A stretch of DNA of 64,000 nt from CAVWUA01 sp963758025 (lineage in GTDB: Bacteria; Planctomycetota; Planctomycetia; Isosphaerales; Isosphaeraceae), in contig CAVWUA010000006.1 of assembly GCA_963758025.1 (NCBI GenBank), positions 1,240,001-1,304,000 on the forward strand, in the 5' to 3' direction. The position numbers and the translations under genes were made by a program. This document shows, piece by piece, positions 9,068 to 17,884 of this stretch. The notes under the pieces were generated by a model that saw only the letters and a list, made by a program, of their open reading frames with translations, was not told the DNA's origin and did no database searches. Numbering within the stretch: position 1 is the first letter of the stretch; every line of letters starts with the position of its first letter.

Positions 9068-9455
9068 ATGTCGATCCTCGTCAGCAGCCCACGATCGAAG
9101 CGGCGTGCCGAAGCCGCCCGAGCGGCGACTCCTTCCTTGCGCGAGGTCCGTCTGATCGGCGTGCCCAGGGGTCGATCCGTCTTGGGATTCGGGCCGGCAC
9201 GTCGAGTGGGAGGGGCGTCCTTACCGCATCGCCGCGCAACAGGCTGAGGCCGGTAACGCCTACATCCATCTGCGGCCCGCGGCGGACCGCGGCACCGACG
9301 TTGACGCGACCCCCGACCCTGACGGGAGAGCGGCCTCTTTCCACTCCTCCTTCGCAGGGCGACCGCGATGGATGCCCCCTTGCGCACCAGGCGACCGGCC
9401 TCCCCCGCCCGACGCCGAGACTCCACCGACGCATCCTGGAAATCGATCGAACTGA
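9068..9455 (+). CDS. Hypothetical protein, probably frameshifted
   Basis: An ATG at 9068 (MSILVSSPRSKRR) opens a frame that loses its protein-like character near 9187. A second frame then reads WDSGRHVEWEGRPYRIAAQQ and onward to a stop at 9453-9455. A single extra base would join the two. I recognise no family. The piece overlaps the proposed start of the SWIM protein by about 90 bases. It could instead be a degraded N-terminal part of that gene. Confidence 0.3.
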
Positions 9456-9929
9456 TCCAGCGCGGGCGGATGATTCTCGACGTGGCGGCGGCCGATCTGG
9501 AGGTCTCGGAAGCTCGGCTCGGGCCGTTCCACGAGACGACCTGGTATTTCCGCACCGCGCTGGAAGAATCCCGACGGAGCTGGGACCGTCTCCGCGCCTC
9601 GTATGGGGGCCGCGCGCTGGAGGCCGCGCTCGGAGAACCACCGCAGACCGTGCTGACCCTGGGACGCGACGACATGCCGGCGGCGGTTCTGATCCCGATC
9701 GGCGGCAAGACCTACAGCGTGCAGCCGCATCGCGGGCACCGCGCTCGCCCCGGTCCAGTGGCGCTTGAACCGGCTTCCCCCGCTGGAGGACGGCCCGTAT
9801 TACGTCTGCCGCCTGCGTGATGGCTCGACCCAGTGCGACTGCGCCGAGTGGACCTATCAGGTGGCCGAGATCCCCGGCGCTCCCCCTTGCAAGCACCTGG
9901 CCGCGCTGGCCTCTCTCGGTTGGATTTGA
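9368..9929 (+). CDS. SWIM zinc-finger protein (frameshifted)
   Basis: The C-terminus carries a SWIM-type zinc finger, CDCAEW...CKHLAAL, with the CxC and CxH ligands. Such fingers are found in SWI2/SNF2-linked and many planctomycete proteins of unknown role and are thought to bind DNA or protein. The first 120 residues (ELIQRGRMILDVAAADLEV...) have no recognisable domain. The frame changes near 9735, where ggg replaces the expected gg before TALAPVQW. The repaired product is about 186 residues. Confidence 0.6.
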
Positions 9930-10095
9930 GGATGCGGACCAAACCCATTCGCCTCCGGCAATAGACAGGGTGCGGAGGCGGAACCGAACGGGTATGATAA
10001 AGCCCCTCCGCCAGGGTCGGACGCGCTGAACGTCCCGCTTCTGATTGGTGATTCGTTTTCCCTGGCGCCGTTGACGACGTTGGAGCCGAAGCGTC

Positions 10096-10305
10096 ATGAA
10101 GTCTCTGATCGTCTATCACTCCGAAGGGCAATGGTTTGGCTCGGAGGTGGATTGGAAGCGGTCGGGAAGCGGGCATTACCGGGAAATCACCGGCGTCACC
10201 ATCCCGCAGACCAGGGCCGAGATCGAGCAATTCGCCAAGGAGAACCAGTACTCGATCGAGTACCGCGGCCCGATCCCGAAGGAGGAGGAAGAGGCGAGGG
10301 CCTGA
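10096..10305 (+). CDS. Small hypothetical protein
   Basis: This is a 69-residue soluble protein, MKSLIVYHSEGQWFG..., ending in an acidic tail (PKEEEEARA). It has no signal peptide and no transmembrane segment. GGAG lies about ten bases before the ATG. It is 48 bases upstream of the CPBP protease gene on the same strand and could be co-transcribed. I recognise no domain. Confidence 0.5.
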   Translation: MKSLIVYHSEGQWFGSEVDWKRSGSGHYREITGVTIPQTRAEIEQFAKENQYSIEYRGPIPKEEEEARA

Positions 10306-10353
10306 CCTGAGCGAGCGCAGGCAGGCGGATCGAGCCTCTCGGAATGCCGACCC

Positions 10354-11083
10354 ATGAGCGAAGCCCCCTCCACCGCGGCCCCGACCCGCGAGGCCGACTC
10401 TCCCGAAAGCCAGTGGTGGCGCTACGTCGCCCCCCTGGGCATGTTCCTCGCGCTGACGGCGGCCGAGGGGCTCGTCCCGCACACGGAGAGCGGCCCGGAC
10501 CCGACGTGGTATCCGATCCTATACTCGATCAAGATCGCGATCGTGAGCGTGCTGGCCTGGCTGTACCGCTCCACCTGGCGTGACCTGCGGCCCCGGCCGG
10601 GTGTCGGGGGGCTGGCGCTGGCGGTCGGCATCGGCGCGGCGGTCGCCGTGGGATGGGTCGGGATGGAGCTCGGCCTCGCCTACCCGAAGCTGCCGGTGAC
10701 GGGAGAGCGTCAGGCGTTCGACCCTTACGTCTTGCCGATGGCCGGCCTGGTCCCGTTTCTGACCGTCCGCCTGTATGGCCTGGTGATCCTCGTGCCGCTG
10801 ATCGAGGAGTTGTTCTGGCGGTCGTTCCTGATGCGCTGGCTGATCGACCCGGACTTCGAGCGGGTGCCGGTCGGCCGGGTAACGTGGACGGCCGCGGGGG
10901 TCACGTCGGTCCTGTTCGCCGCTGGAGCACCCGGAATGGCTGCCGGCCCTGCTCACGGGGCTGGCCTGGGCCTGGCTGCTCCATCACACCAGGAGCCTGT
11001 CCGCCTGCGTCATCAGCCACGCGGTCGCCAATCTGGGGCTCGGGGTGTACGTCCTGATCACCCACGACTGGCGGTTCTGGTGA
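10354..11083 (+). CDS. CPBP-family intramembrane metalloprotease, PEP-CTERM-associated type (frameshifted)
   Basis: The protein is hydrophobic with several membrane segments. It carries the three CPBP/CAAX protease motifs: EELFWRSF (EExxxR-like), FALEHPEW (FxxxH) and SHAVANLGLG (HxxxN). The sequence around VPLIEELFWRSFLMRWLI resembles the CAAX-protease-related family found in genomes with exosortase/PEP-CTERM sorting, which fits the four PEP-CTERM proteins in this window. The last two motifs are in a second frame, because one extra G near 10922 breaks FALEHPEW. The repaired length is 242 residues. Confidence 0.75.
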
Positions 11084-11175
11084 GACATTCTAGCGCAATG
11101 AGGTGCTAGTAATAACTATTACAAAAAGATTAACGTGCTCGCCCAAAAGGGCAAGACCCTAGCGAAGCAGAGAAC

Positions 11176-11560
11176 ATGCCACTATTCTTTATTGCACTTG
11201 TGTATTGTGTTCTATGTGGTGGCTTGGGTTACTGGGTAGCGACCCAGAAACGACGAGAGCCATTGGAGGGTGTGGTCCTACAGCGGGTAACACTGGGATC
11301 GCACACGGATTACCGTTTCGGCCGGGTTGATGCTTGGCGTGCGCGGTGCTATCGTGGAGGCTCTTTTGCCAGAGGGTGAAATAGAATTCCGGCGAGTCTC
11401 TCGGTCCACGCTGGACTACGAACAATACGAGCCCGAACCCGAACCGGACTGGGCAGCGATGGGAATTCAGCCATCCGTTCGTTCCAATCATTCCTCAAAG
11501 CCGGAGCCAGATATCCTCGACCAAATCCGTCAGGGCATCAATAATCAATCTTCGGAGTAG
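11176..11560 (+). CDS. Small one-helix membrane protein (probably frameshifted)
   Basis: The start MPLFFIALVYCVLCGGLGYWVATQKRREP is a single membrane helix followed by a basic stretch. A second frame beginning near 11300 gives LMLGVRGAIVEALLPEGE, which is what such short membrane proteins usually carry next (a glycine-rich second helix). It ends at NNQSSE. One indel around 11280 would join them. The AT content is higher than in neighbouring genes. I recognise no function. Confidence 0.4.
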
Positions 11561-11635
11561 AATTTCAATGCTCCGGCCACTGTATTCGAAATCATCACGA
11601 CACGAACCGCCCCCGCAGAGAGGACAGGACCCCGA

Positions 11636-12196
11636 ATGGACTGGTCGGCGATCTTCAACGATGCCTTGCCCTACACCGAGTTTCTCGACCGTTACGCTTC
11701 GCCCGAACAGCGTGCTCGCTGGGACGCCATGCACAACCGCTTCCGGCTGACCGACGCGCAGCACGACCTGCTCGGGGGCTTCAAGCGTCACATGCCGGTG
11801 CTCGTGCTGAACGGGGCCTGGTGCGGCGATTGCATCAACCAGTGCCCGATCTTCGACCGGTTCGCCCAGGCGTCTCCGGCGATCGACGTCCGCTTCCTCG
11901 ACCGCGACGCCATGCCCGAGGTCCGCAGCGCCTTGATGGTCAACGGCGGCCAGCGCGTGCCGGTGGTGGTCTTCCTCAGCGAGGACTTCCACGAGGTCGC
12001 CCGGTTCGGCGATCGCCCCCTCTCGACCTACCGCCGGATGGCCGCCGCCCAGCTCGGCCCATCCTGCCCGACCGGCCACGTCGCCCCCGAGGACGACGCC
12101 CTCCAGAGCATCACCCAGGACTGGCTCGATCAGTTCGAGCGTGCCCAGCTCATCCTGCGCCTCTCCGCGCGGCTGCGGAGCAAGCATGGGGATTGA
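11636..12196 (+). CDS. Thioredoxin-like protein with WCGDC motif
   Basis: This 186-residue protein contains VLNGAWCGDCINQCP near residue 60, matching the WCxDC thioredoxin-family redox site. Later VNGGQRVPVVVFLSED supplies the cis-Pro loop of the fold. There is no signal peptide, so it should act in the cytosol. Members of this branch are annotated only as thioredoxin family proteins, and the substrate is unknown. It converges with the LarA-like gene 78 bases downstream; a small inverted repeat (tcgccc/gggcga, about 12236-12253) lies between them. Confidence 0.75.
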   Translation: MDWSAIFNDALPYTEFLDRYASPEQRARWDAMHNRFRLTDAQHDLLGGFKRHMPVLVLNGAWCGDCINQCPIFDRFAQASPAIDVRFLDRDAMPEVRSALMVNGGQRVPVVVFLSEDFHEVARFGDRPLSTYRRMAAAQLGPSCPTGHVAPEDDALQSITQDWLDQFERAQLILRLSARLRSKHGD

Positions 12197-12274
12197 TCCG
12201 GGCTAAGTAAGGGCTACGCGGACCATCGCCTCTCCTCGCCCCCAAACGGGCGATAGGCACAGCCCCACCACCCA

Positions 12275-13628
12275 TCACCCACCCCACGGGCAATACGTTA
12301 ACCCACCCTGCGGAAAAACCCGGACTCGCGGCGCGTCTCCGTCGTTCAGGGCCTCGCGCGCGGCCTGCCAGAGGGGGGCTTGCTCGGCGAAGATCCGGAT
12401 CGGGCCGAGGCGGGGGCCGATCCGGGCGTGCAGGGCCGGGGCGTAGATCAACACGGAACGATCGACGACCAGCTCGCGCGCCCAGCGGATCATGAACGAG
12501 CTGGACCACTCCCGCGCGGCGGCGATCCGATCGGCCAGCTTCAGGCCGCGACGCGCCACCCAGCCGCCCGCGGCCCCCGTCGCGGCGATGGCACGCATCG
12601 CGGGCATCGGGAACGAGCGGTCGATCTCCTCCGGGTCGGTCCAGAAGAAGCCGACGAGCACGCCGCCGGGCCGTCCCGCGGAGCGGTGGTTCAGCAGGAC
12701 CTTGAAACTCTGCATCGGGTCGCCCGGCCAGGGGGCATTGCCCGCGACGACCACATCGGCCGGCGCGTCGGCCGGCGGGGCCTGGAGCCGCCGCCTCGCC
12801 TCGTCGGACAGGAGATCCTGCACGGCGTCCGGCTCCCCCGAGACGACCCGCAAGACCTGTCCCGGCTCGCCGAGCAGGTGGCTGATCGAGTAGCAAGGCC
12901 CCTTCAACAGCCCCGCCGCCGCGCGGATCGCCCGGCGCATGGGGTTCTGCCGGGGGTCGCCGCCGAGCAACCGGGCCGCATTCCCGCCCAGCCCCTGCCG
13001 GTGCAAGGCCCCCAGGGTCGTCCGGTGGCTCGTCCCCGGAAAGATCAGCTTGTACCCGCCGCCAAACCCCGCCTGAAGGTGCGGCAGCACCGAGCCGATC
13101 AGGATGCGCACGTCCGCCTCGGCCACCGGCCGGAACACCCGCACCGGGACCCCCTCGGGCGTCTCGCCGAGATGCTCGTACCGCGAGAGATCATCGACCG
13201 GCGGGCTGTGGCAAGGAAATCGCTCGACGATCGCATCCCCCACCCGCTTCCGCATCGCCTCGTCGTCCACGGCATGATGCCGCCCGACACCGACACTGAC
13301 CGACACGTCCTCTTCCGCCACGCCCGCCCCTTGAAGCCGCTCCAGAAGGATCGGCAGCGCCTCGCGGACCGGCGTCCAGCGCGAGGGGTCATCCACGACG
13401 ATCGCCACCCGCTTGCCGGGTCCGACCATCGTCTCGATCCGTTCGCAACCTTCAGGAGCCTCCAGGCGCCCGCCGGAGCGCCTCGGGATAATCGGGCAGC
13501 GCCCCGCTCAGGTCGGGCCAGACCACGTCGGGCCGGGGCCAGCCTGGGGGAAGCTCCAGGGGCAGGGGGGGGTGATCTCCCCAGGGAATGTCGATCCGTG
13601 CGCGGGGTTCGGTCGAGGTGGCGGGCAT
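12275..13628 (-). CDS. LarA-like (DUF2088) nickel-pincer racemase family protein (frameshifted)
   Basis: LarA-type enzymes bind the nickel-pincer nucleotide cofactor and racemise or epimerise 2-hydroxy acids. The N-terminal domain shows VDDPSRWTP (in place of the common D-x-TRP-x-P), SVGVGRHHAVDDE and GGYKLIFPGTSHR, all family features. The start MPATSTEPRARIDIPWGDH at 13628 is in one frame. An extra C near 13467 moves the rest, from LEAPEGCERIETMVGPG onward, into the next frame. No larB, larC or larE is visible nearby, so cofactor supply must come from elsewhere. The actual substrate is open. Confidence 0.65.
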
Positions 13629-13772
13629 GGGTCGGTCGTGGCCTCCGTGTCGGGACCGGATCTCCTCTCAATCCGTCGTCCCCACACGCTAACCCATCTG
13701 GGACCGGTTCGCCAAGCCAGGTCCCGCCTCTCCTGGATCAGCCGGGCGGCTCCGTGATACGTTAGAACCGCC

Positions 13773-14623
13773 ATGAGCGATCACCCGGACCATCCCGACT
13801 CTTGCCCGAACTGCCAGGCGCTGGCGGAGCGCGTCGCCGAGCTGGAACGCCAGCTCGCCGAGCGCACCGAGAGCGAGCCGTCCGGCGCCCCAACTCTACC
13901 CTTCACGCTGAAGGCGCTGCGGATCATCGAACACGGCTGGGGAGCAGGCTGGACCTTGCGGCCGTCGCCGCCGAGACGGGCCTGGATGGACGCCAAGCCG
14001 CACGCGTATCAGTGCCTGCCGATGGTCGTGGCGAACGGGTGGGGCTGGCAGGTCCTCTGCCCGACCGACGTGCGCGTGACGTGGGACGGCTCGCCGGATC
14101 GGTACGGGCTGCTCGTCGAGGTGGACCCGCAATTCGCCCCCGCGATCAAGAGCCAGTTCGGCGTGGGGATCGTGACCTTCTCCCCCCCTGGCTGTTCCGC
14201 ACGCCCCCAGGGTGGGACCTCTACGTCAAGGGGCCGGGCAACCGCTGGAAGCCGAACTGCACGCCGCTGGAAGGCATCATCGAAACGTGGTGGCTCAACT
14301 ACACGTTTACCTTGAACTGGAAGCTGGTCGAGCCGGGCACGGTGACGTTCGCCAGGGGGGAAAGCCTCGCGCAGATCTTTCCCGTTCCCCACCACACCTT
14401 CCGCGACGCGACGGCCACCGAGGCCCCCATCGGCCACGCCGAACCCCAGGCCGCCGAGGAACTCCTCCGCTGGCTCGCCGAGCGCCGGCGCATCGCCCGC
14501 GAGCCGGTCGTCACCCACCGGCTCTATCAGAAAGCCGAATCCATCCCCGAACACCTCCGCCGCGTCCCCGTCCCGCCAGTCGTTCCGGACGAAGGGCAGG
14601 GCGGGGGGTCGTCCGAGGGGTGA
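13773..14623 (+). CDS. DUF6065 family protein (frameshifted)
   Basis: The N-terminal 30 residues contain CPNCQ followed by a predicted coiled-coil stretch (ALAERVAELERQLAERTE). The conserved part has YQCLPMVVANGWGW, WLFRTPPGWDLYVKGPGN and FTLNWKLVEPGTVTFARGE, which match the DUF6065 pattern. The function is unknown. The frame breaks at about 14182, where a run of seven C stands in place of the eight needed for FSPPWLFRTP. The repaired length is 283 residues. Confidence 0.7.
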
Positions 14624-14646
14624 CGCTGATCCCGGCGCCCTTCCGC

Positions 14647-14943
14647 TCAGGCTCTGGATTGCCAGATCTTCGGATCGCGCTTGTTGTGGAACACTGCGAG
14701 CACAACAATCCGATCATCTCGGATGCGATAGAATACGGAGTAGGGAAAGGGGCGGACCCGAGCCTGTCGAATTTCCTGGAAGACGCGGGCGTATATCTCC
14801 GGCGTGGCCGTGATTCGATCGAACACAACCTGAACGCGCTCCGCGAACTCGACACCCAGACCGGTCCGCTGCTGCTCGTACCAGTCGAACGCCTCATCAA
14901 AATCCGCGCGAGCCTTCCGGCGGATGACCAAACGGTAGCTCAT
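14647..14943 (-). CDS. ParE/RelE-type toxin
   Basis: This 98-residue protein begins MSYRLVIRRKARADFDEAFDWYEQQ and contains GLGVEFAERVQVVFDRI and RPFPYSVFYRIRDDRIVVLAVFH. That is the plasmid-stabilisation (ParE/RelE-like) toxin pattern. Such toxins cleave mRNA on the ribosome or poison gyrase; which applies here cannot be told. The start codon overlaps the stop of the upstream antitoxin by four bases, so the two are translated as one operon. It is intact. Confidence 0.85.
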   Translation of the reverse strand: MSYRLVIRRKARADFDEAFDWYEQQRTGLGVEFAERVQVVFDRITATPEIYARVFQEIRQARVRPFPYSVFYRIRDDRIVVLAVFHNKRDPKIWQSRA

Positions 14944-15170
14944 CGCCCGGCACGTCTGAGAGCCGCCGTTTTCACCTCCTCCCAGGAGACGACATCATCC
15001 GGTGTCGCGTCGTCTTCGGCCAATCGCAGGGCTAACTCCGCCTTTTGCGCCTCGGTCAAGGCGGACTCGCTGCCTTGATCGAGAATTCCCTCCCAGATCT
15101 CCTCCATGAGCCGGAGCCGATCTCCAATGGGCCAGGAACCCACCTCAGCTACAACGGTTTTCCGATCCAT
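14940..15170 (-). CDS. Addiction-module antitoxin
   Basis: This 76-residue protein (MDRKTVVAEVGSWPIGDRLRLMEEIWEGI) matches the short putative addiction-module component family paired with ParE/RelE toxins. The C-terminal half (DDVVSWEEVKTAALRRAGR) is the usual toxin-binding tail. It precedes the toxin with a 4-base overlap. Autorepression from the upstream region is typical of such modules, but no operator was identified. Confidence 0.82.
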   Translation of the reverse strand: MDRKTVVAEVGSWPIGDRLRLMEEIWEGILDQGSESALTEAQKAELALRLAEDDATPDDVVSWEEVKTAALRRAGR

Positions 15171-15273
15171 GGGTCACCTGCCAAGGTCCTAACAGACCGT
15201 GAAAGAGTCGTTCATCGCCTCCTGACAGCATAACCGCGCTTCTCATCGCGAGCCACTGATCCTGAGAGCAGAA

Positions 15274-15292
15274 AACGGTTCCTGACACCTTT
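15274..15292. repeat. Family D repeat, single arm
   Basis: The sequence aacggttcctgacaccttt is a single arm of the palindrome seen in full at 17729-17781 (aaggttcctggcacctttttt). It sits just downstream of the desaturase stop codon on the minus strand. Without the second arm it cannot form the full hairpin. Confidence 0.4.
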
Positions 15293-15297
15293 CCACG

Positions 15298-16631
15298 TCA
15301 ACCATCCTGCAACGCCGCTTCCGGCTGGGCGTGCCGGAGCGCGGGTTCCGGAGTGGTGCGGGGCAGGGTCAGGGTGTCGAGGATCGTCGGCTGGCCGTTG
15401 CGGTTGGCGAAGGTGCCGTGGCATTCCACGACCTGCACGGCGTAGTCAGCATGGTGTTGCTTCAGCAGTTCGTGAAGCTCGCCGAGCCGGTAATGCGGGA
15501 TCGCCGGGAAGAGGTGGTGCGGGACGTGCATCCCCTGGCCGTACACGAACACCGCCCAGCGCGTCAGGGGGTCGCTCACGAAGACCCGCGTGTTGGTCAG
15601 GCGGCCATCGTCGGCGTTGGAGTGCTGGTACACGTCGCGCAAGAGCATGAAGAACGGGAACGTCGTGGACAGCGGCACGACCCAGAGCAGGAAGAAGTAC
15701 GTCGTCGAACGCCCGCCGGTCTCCGCCCGCAAGAGGCCCAGGACCACCAGCAGGGCCGTGTAATAACCCAGCCGCAAGACCCCGGCGAACCGCGTCGAAT
15801 ACGGCTGGCGGAACGGCGACTGAAACACCGCCCAGGAGGGCAGGGCATACGTGACCACCCCGCCAGGGCCGTGCCGATCAGCCCCGCCGGGATCAGCCAG
15901 CGGGCATCTCCCTTCGTCGTGATCGCCCACTGCACGACGATGAAGCCCACGATGTACAGGAGCCCCAGGATCGTCCCCAGGCGCAGGCCGCCATAATCGG
16001 CGTCCCCCTCCGGCACGCGCTTCATGTAGATGTTGCCGCCCTTGCCCAGCACGTTCACGTAGATGTAATCCCACGCGTACCGCGCCAGGAAGACCGGCAT
16101 CAGCACCATGCGGACGTAGTACGTCAGGATGAACCGCAGCCGGGGCATCGGGAACGCATCGACCTTCTTGCTGTGCCCCAGGTTCACGATGTCGGGGTCG
16201 CGCTCCGGGTCGTTCGTGTACTGGTGGTGCGCCATGTGGAAGACGCGGTAGAAGTGGATCGTCGTCAGGATCGGGAACATGCAGAGCACGTCCCCCAGCA
16301 GGTCGTTCGCCCATTTATTGTGCAAAAGCGTGTAGTGCGACGACTCATGCCCCAAACCCGCCAGGCGATGCAGCAAGCCGCCGAGCAGCACGATCGCCAG
16401 CAAAAACACCGGCACGTTCCAGCCCCACGCCAGGCCCCACCCCGCGCGATGCTCCGCGAACGCGATCGCCGCGCCCATCACCGCCACGAGGCAACCGTAC
16501 TCCAGCGCCAGGTAGCCAAGGTTCGTGACATTATCCACCTCCCGCAATCGCCGGATCTGCTCCCGGAGCACCGGGTCGTTGAACGTGGGCCTCTCGGTCG
16601 TCACGCGACATGGTGTCAAACCTCTTCCCAT
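15298..16631 (-). CDS. Membrane fatty-acid desaturase (frameshifted)
   Basis: The protein carries the three histidine boxes of membrane di-iron desaturases: HESSHYTLLH, HMAHHQYTND and HVPHHLFP. Hydrophobic pairs of helices lie between them. Such enzymes introduce double bases or hydroxyl groups into acyl chains or carotenoids at the membrane. The third box is in a different frame, because one G is missing from a G run near 15860 (expected TALAGGVVTYALP). I give the ATG at 16631; a GTG at 16604 (MTTERPTFNDP) is a good alternative start. The repaired length is 444 residues. Confidence 0.85.
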
Positions 16632-16977
16632 GTTCCAAAACGTGGGACCTCGGGCCTCTGTTCAGCCCAAAAAAGAAATCTTCCCCATCTGTTCCACAAT
16701 CCTTTGTCAGCGAATCCCATACCCAACACAAGCCCCAAATTCACCCCCAACCACCCCATTTTACCATTCTGCCGCCCGGCAGGTGTCCCGCTCAGGAGAA
16801 TCTGGAGAAAAGAGACGATCCTGGCAAGCAGGCGGCCCACCAAAGGTGTCAGGAACCCTTTTCTAGAGAAAAGAGAAAGGGGCCAGCCCATTGAGCCCCC
16901 CGTTGACGCCGATTACCGTAAAGACCCACACGATCGGCGCGATGGCCGATCACCCATCTGGCTCCCGGAGAACGACC
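16632..16977. other. AT-richer divergent intergenic region with a family D arm
   Basis: No gene is seen between the divergently transcribed desaturase and esterase genes. The stretch 16640-16760 is distinctly richer in A and T and is the likely promoter region for both. At 16842-16870 the sequence aaaggtgtcaggaaccc followed by ttttctagag is another arm of the family D palindrome. GGAG just before 16978 serves the esterase start. Confidence 0.4.
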
Positions 16978-17712
16978 ATGCACCGCATCTGGGTATTCGC
17001 CTTGCTGGCCAGCCTTCTCAACGGCTCCGCGCTCCTCGCCGACGAAGGGTCGGACGACCGGCAGCAGGAGAAGTCCTTCGAGAAGGAGATCAAGGTCACG
17101 GTGAAACTGGACTATCTGCTTTACCTGCCGAAGGGTTACGACGAGTCGGACAAGAAGTGGCCGCTGATGCTGTTCCTGCACGGCGCGGGGGAGTCGGGCA
17201 ACGACCTGTCGAAGGTCAAGATGCACGGCCCGCCGAAGAAGATCGCCGCCGGTGAGGATTACCCGTTCATCATCGTCTCGCCGCAGAGCCCCGGCCGGGG
17301 CTGGGACCCGCAGACGCTCAACGCGCTTCTGGACGACATCATCGCCAACTACCGCGTGGACGAGGACCGGGTCTATCTGACCGGCCTGAGCATGGGCGGT
17401 TTCGGCACGTGGTCCCTGGCGGCCGCCCACCCCGATCGGTTCGCCGCGATCGCCCCCATCTGCGGCGGCGGCGACCCCCGCAACGCCTCGAAGCTCAAGG
17501 ACCTGCCAATCTGGGTCTTCCACGGCGGCAAGGACCCCGTCGTCCCGCTCGAAGCATCCCAGCGCATGGTGGACGCCCTGAAAGACCAGGGCAACGACGT
17601 CAAGTTCACCGTGTACCCCGAGGCCGGTCACGACTCCTGGACCGAAACCTACGATAACCCGGAATTCTACGAGTGGCTGCTCTCGCACGAGCGCAAGTCG
17701 AAGGACGGTTAA
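16978..17712 (+). CDS. Secreted prolyl-oligopeptidase/PHB-depolymerase-like esterase
   Basis: A signal peptide (residues 1-22, MHRIWVFALLASLLNGSALLA) directs this alpha/beta hydrolase out of the cytosol. The catalytic serine lies in GLSMGGFGTW, the acid in HGGKDPVVP and the histidine in EAGHDSW. YLPKGYDE...FLHGAGESG is the usual oxyanion region of the predicted-peptidase/esterase group. I chose ATG 16978 because GGAG is at 16966-16969. The substrate is unknown. A strong bidirectional hairpin follows. Confidence 0.82.
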   Translation: MHRIWVFALLASLLNGSALLADEGSDDRQQEKSFEKEIKVTVKLDYLLYLPKGYDESDKKWPLMLFLHGAGESGNDLSKVKMHGPPKKIAAGEDYPFIIVSPQSPGRGWDPQTLNALLDDIIANYRVDEDRVYLTGLSMGGFGTWSLAAAHPDRFAAIAPICGGGDPRNASKLKDLPIWVFHGGKDPVVPLEASQRMVDALKDQGNDVKFTVYPEAGHDSWTETYDNPEFYEWLLSHERKSKDG

Positions 17713-17728
17713 CCCACTCTGGATATTT

Positions 17729-17781
17729 AAAAAAGGTGCCCGGAACCTTCTCTAGCCAGAAAGGTTCCTGGCACCTTTTTT
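17729..17781. terminator. Bidirectional intrinsic terminator / family D palindrome
   Basis: The arms aaaaaaggtgcccggaacctt (17729-17749) and aaggttcctggcacctttttt (17761-17781) pair over 21 bases with one mismatch around an 11-base loop. A T run on one side and an A run on the other make it a terminator in both directions. It lies 16 bases after the esterase stop. Single arms at 15274 and 16842 show that it is also a dispersed repeat. Confidence 0.75.
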
Positions 17782-17884
17782 TAAATGCCTCGAAAATTCC
17801 AAAAAAGCGGGAACGGCAAGCCCTTCCCATGACGTTAGCTTGTGAAGACGAGCACGCCCGAAGTTCCGCAGGGGGATCTGATTC

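Noticed and set aside
9301..9768. Alternative plus-strand frame over the SWIM gene
   Set aside because: It lacks the zinc ligands and domain pattern; the SWIM-containing reading explains the region with one indel.
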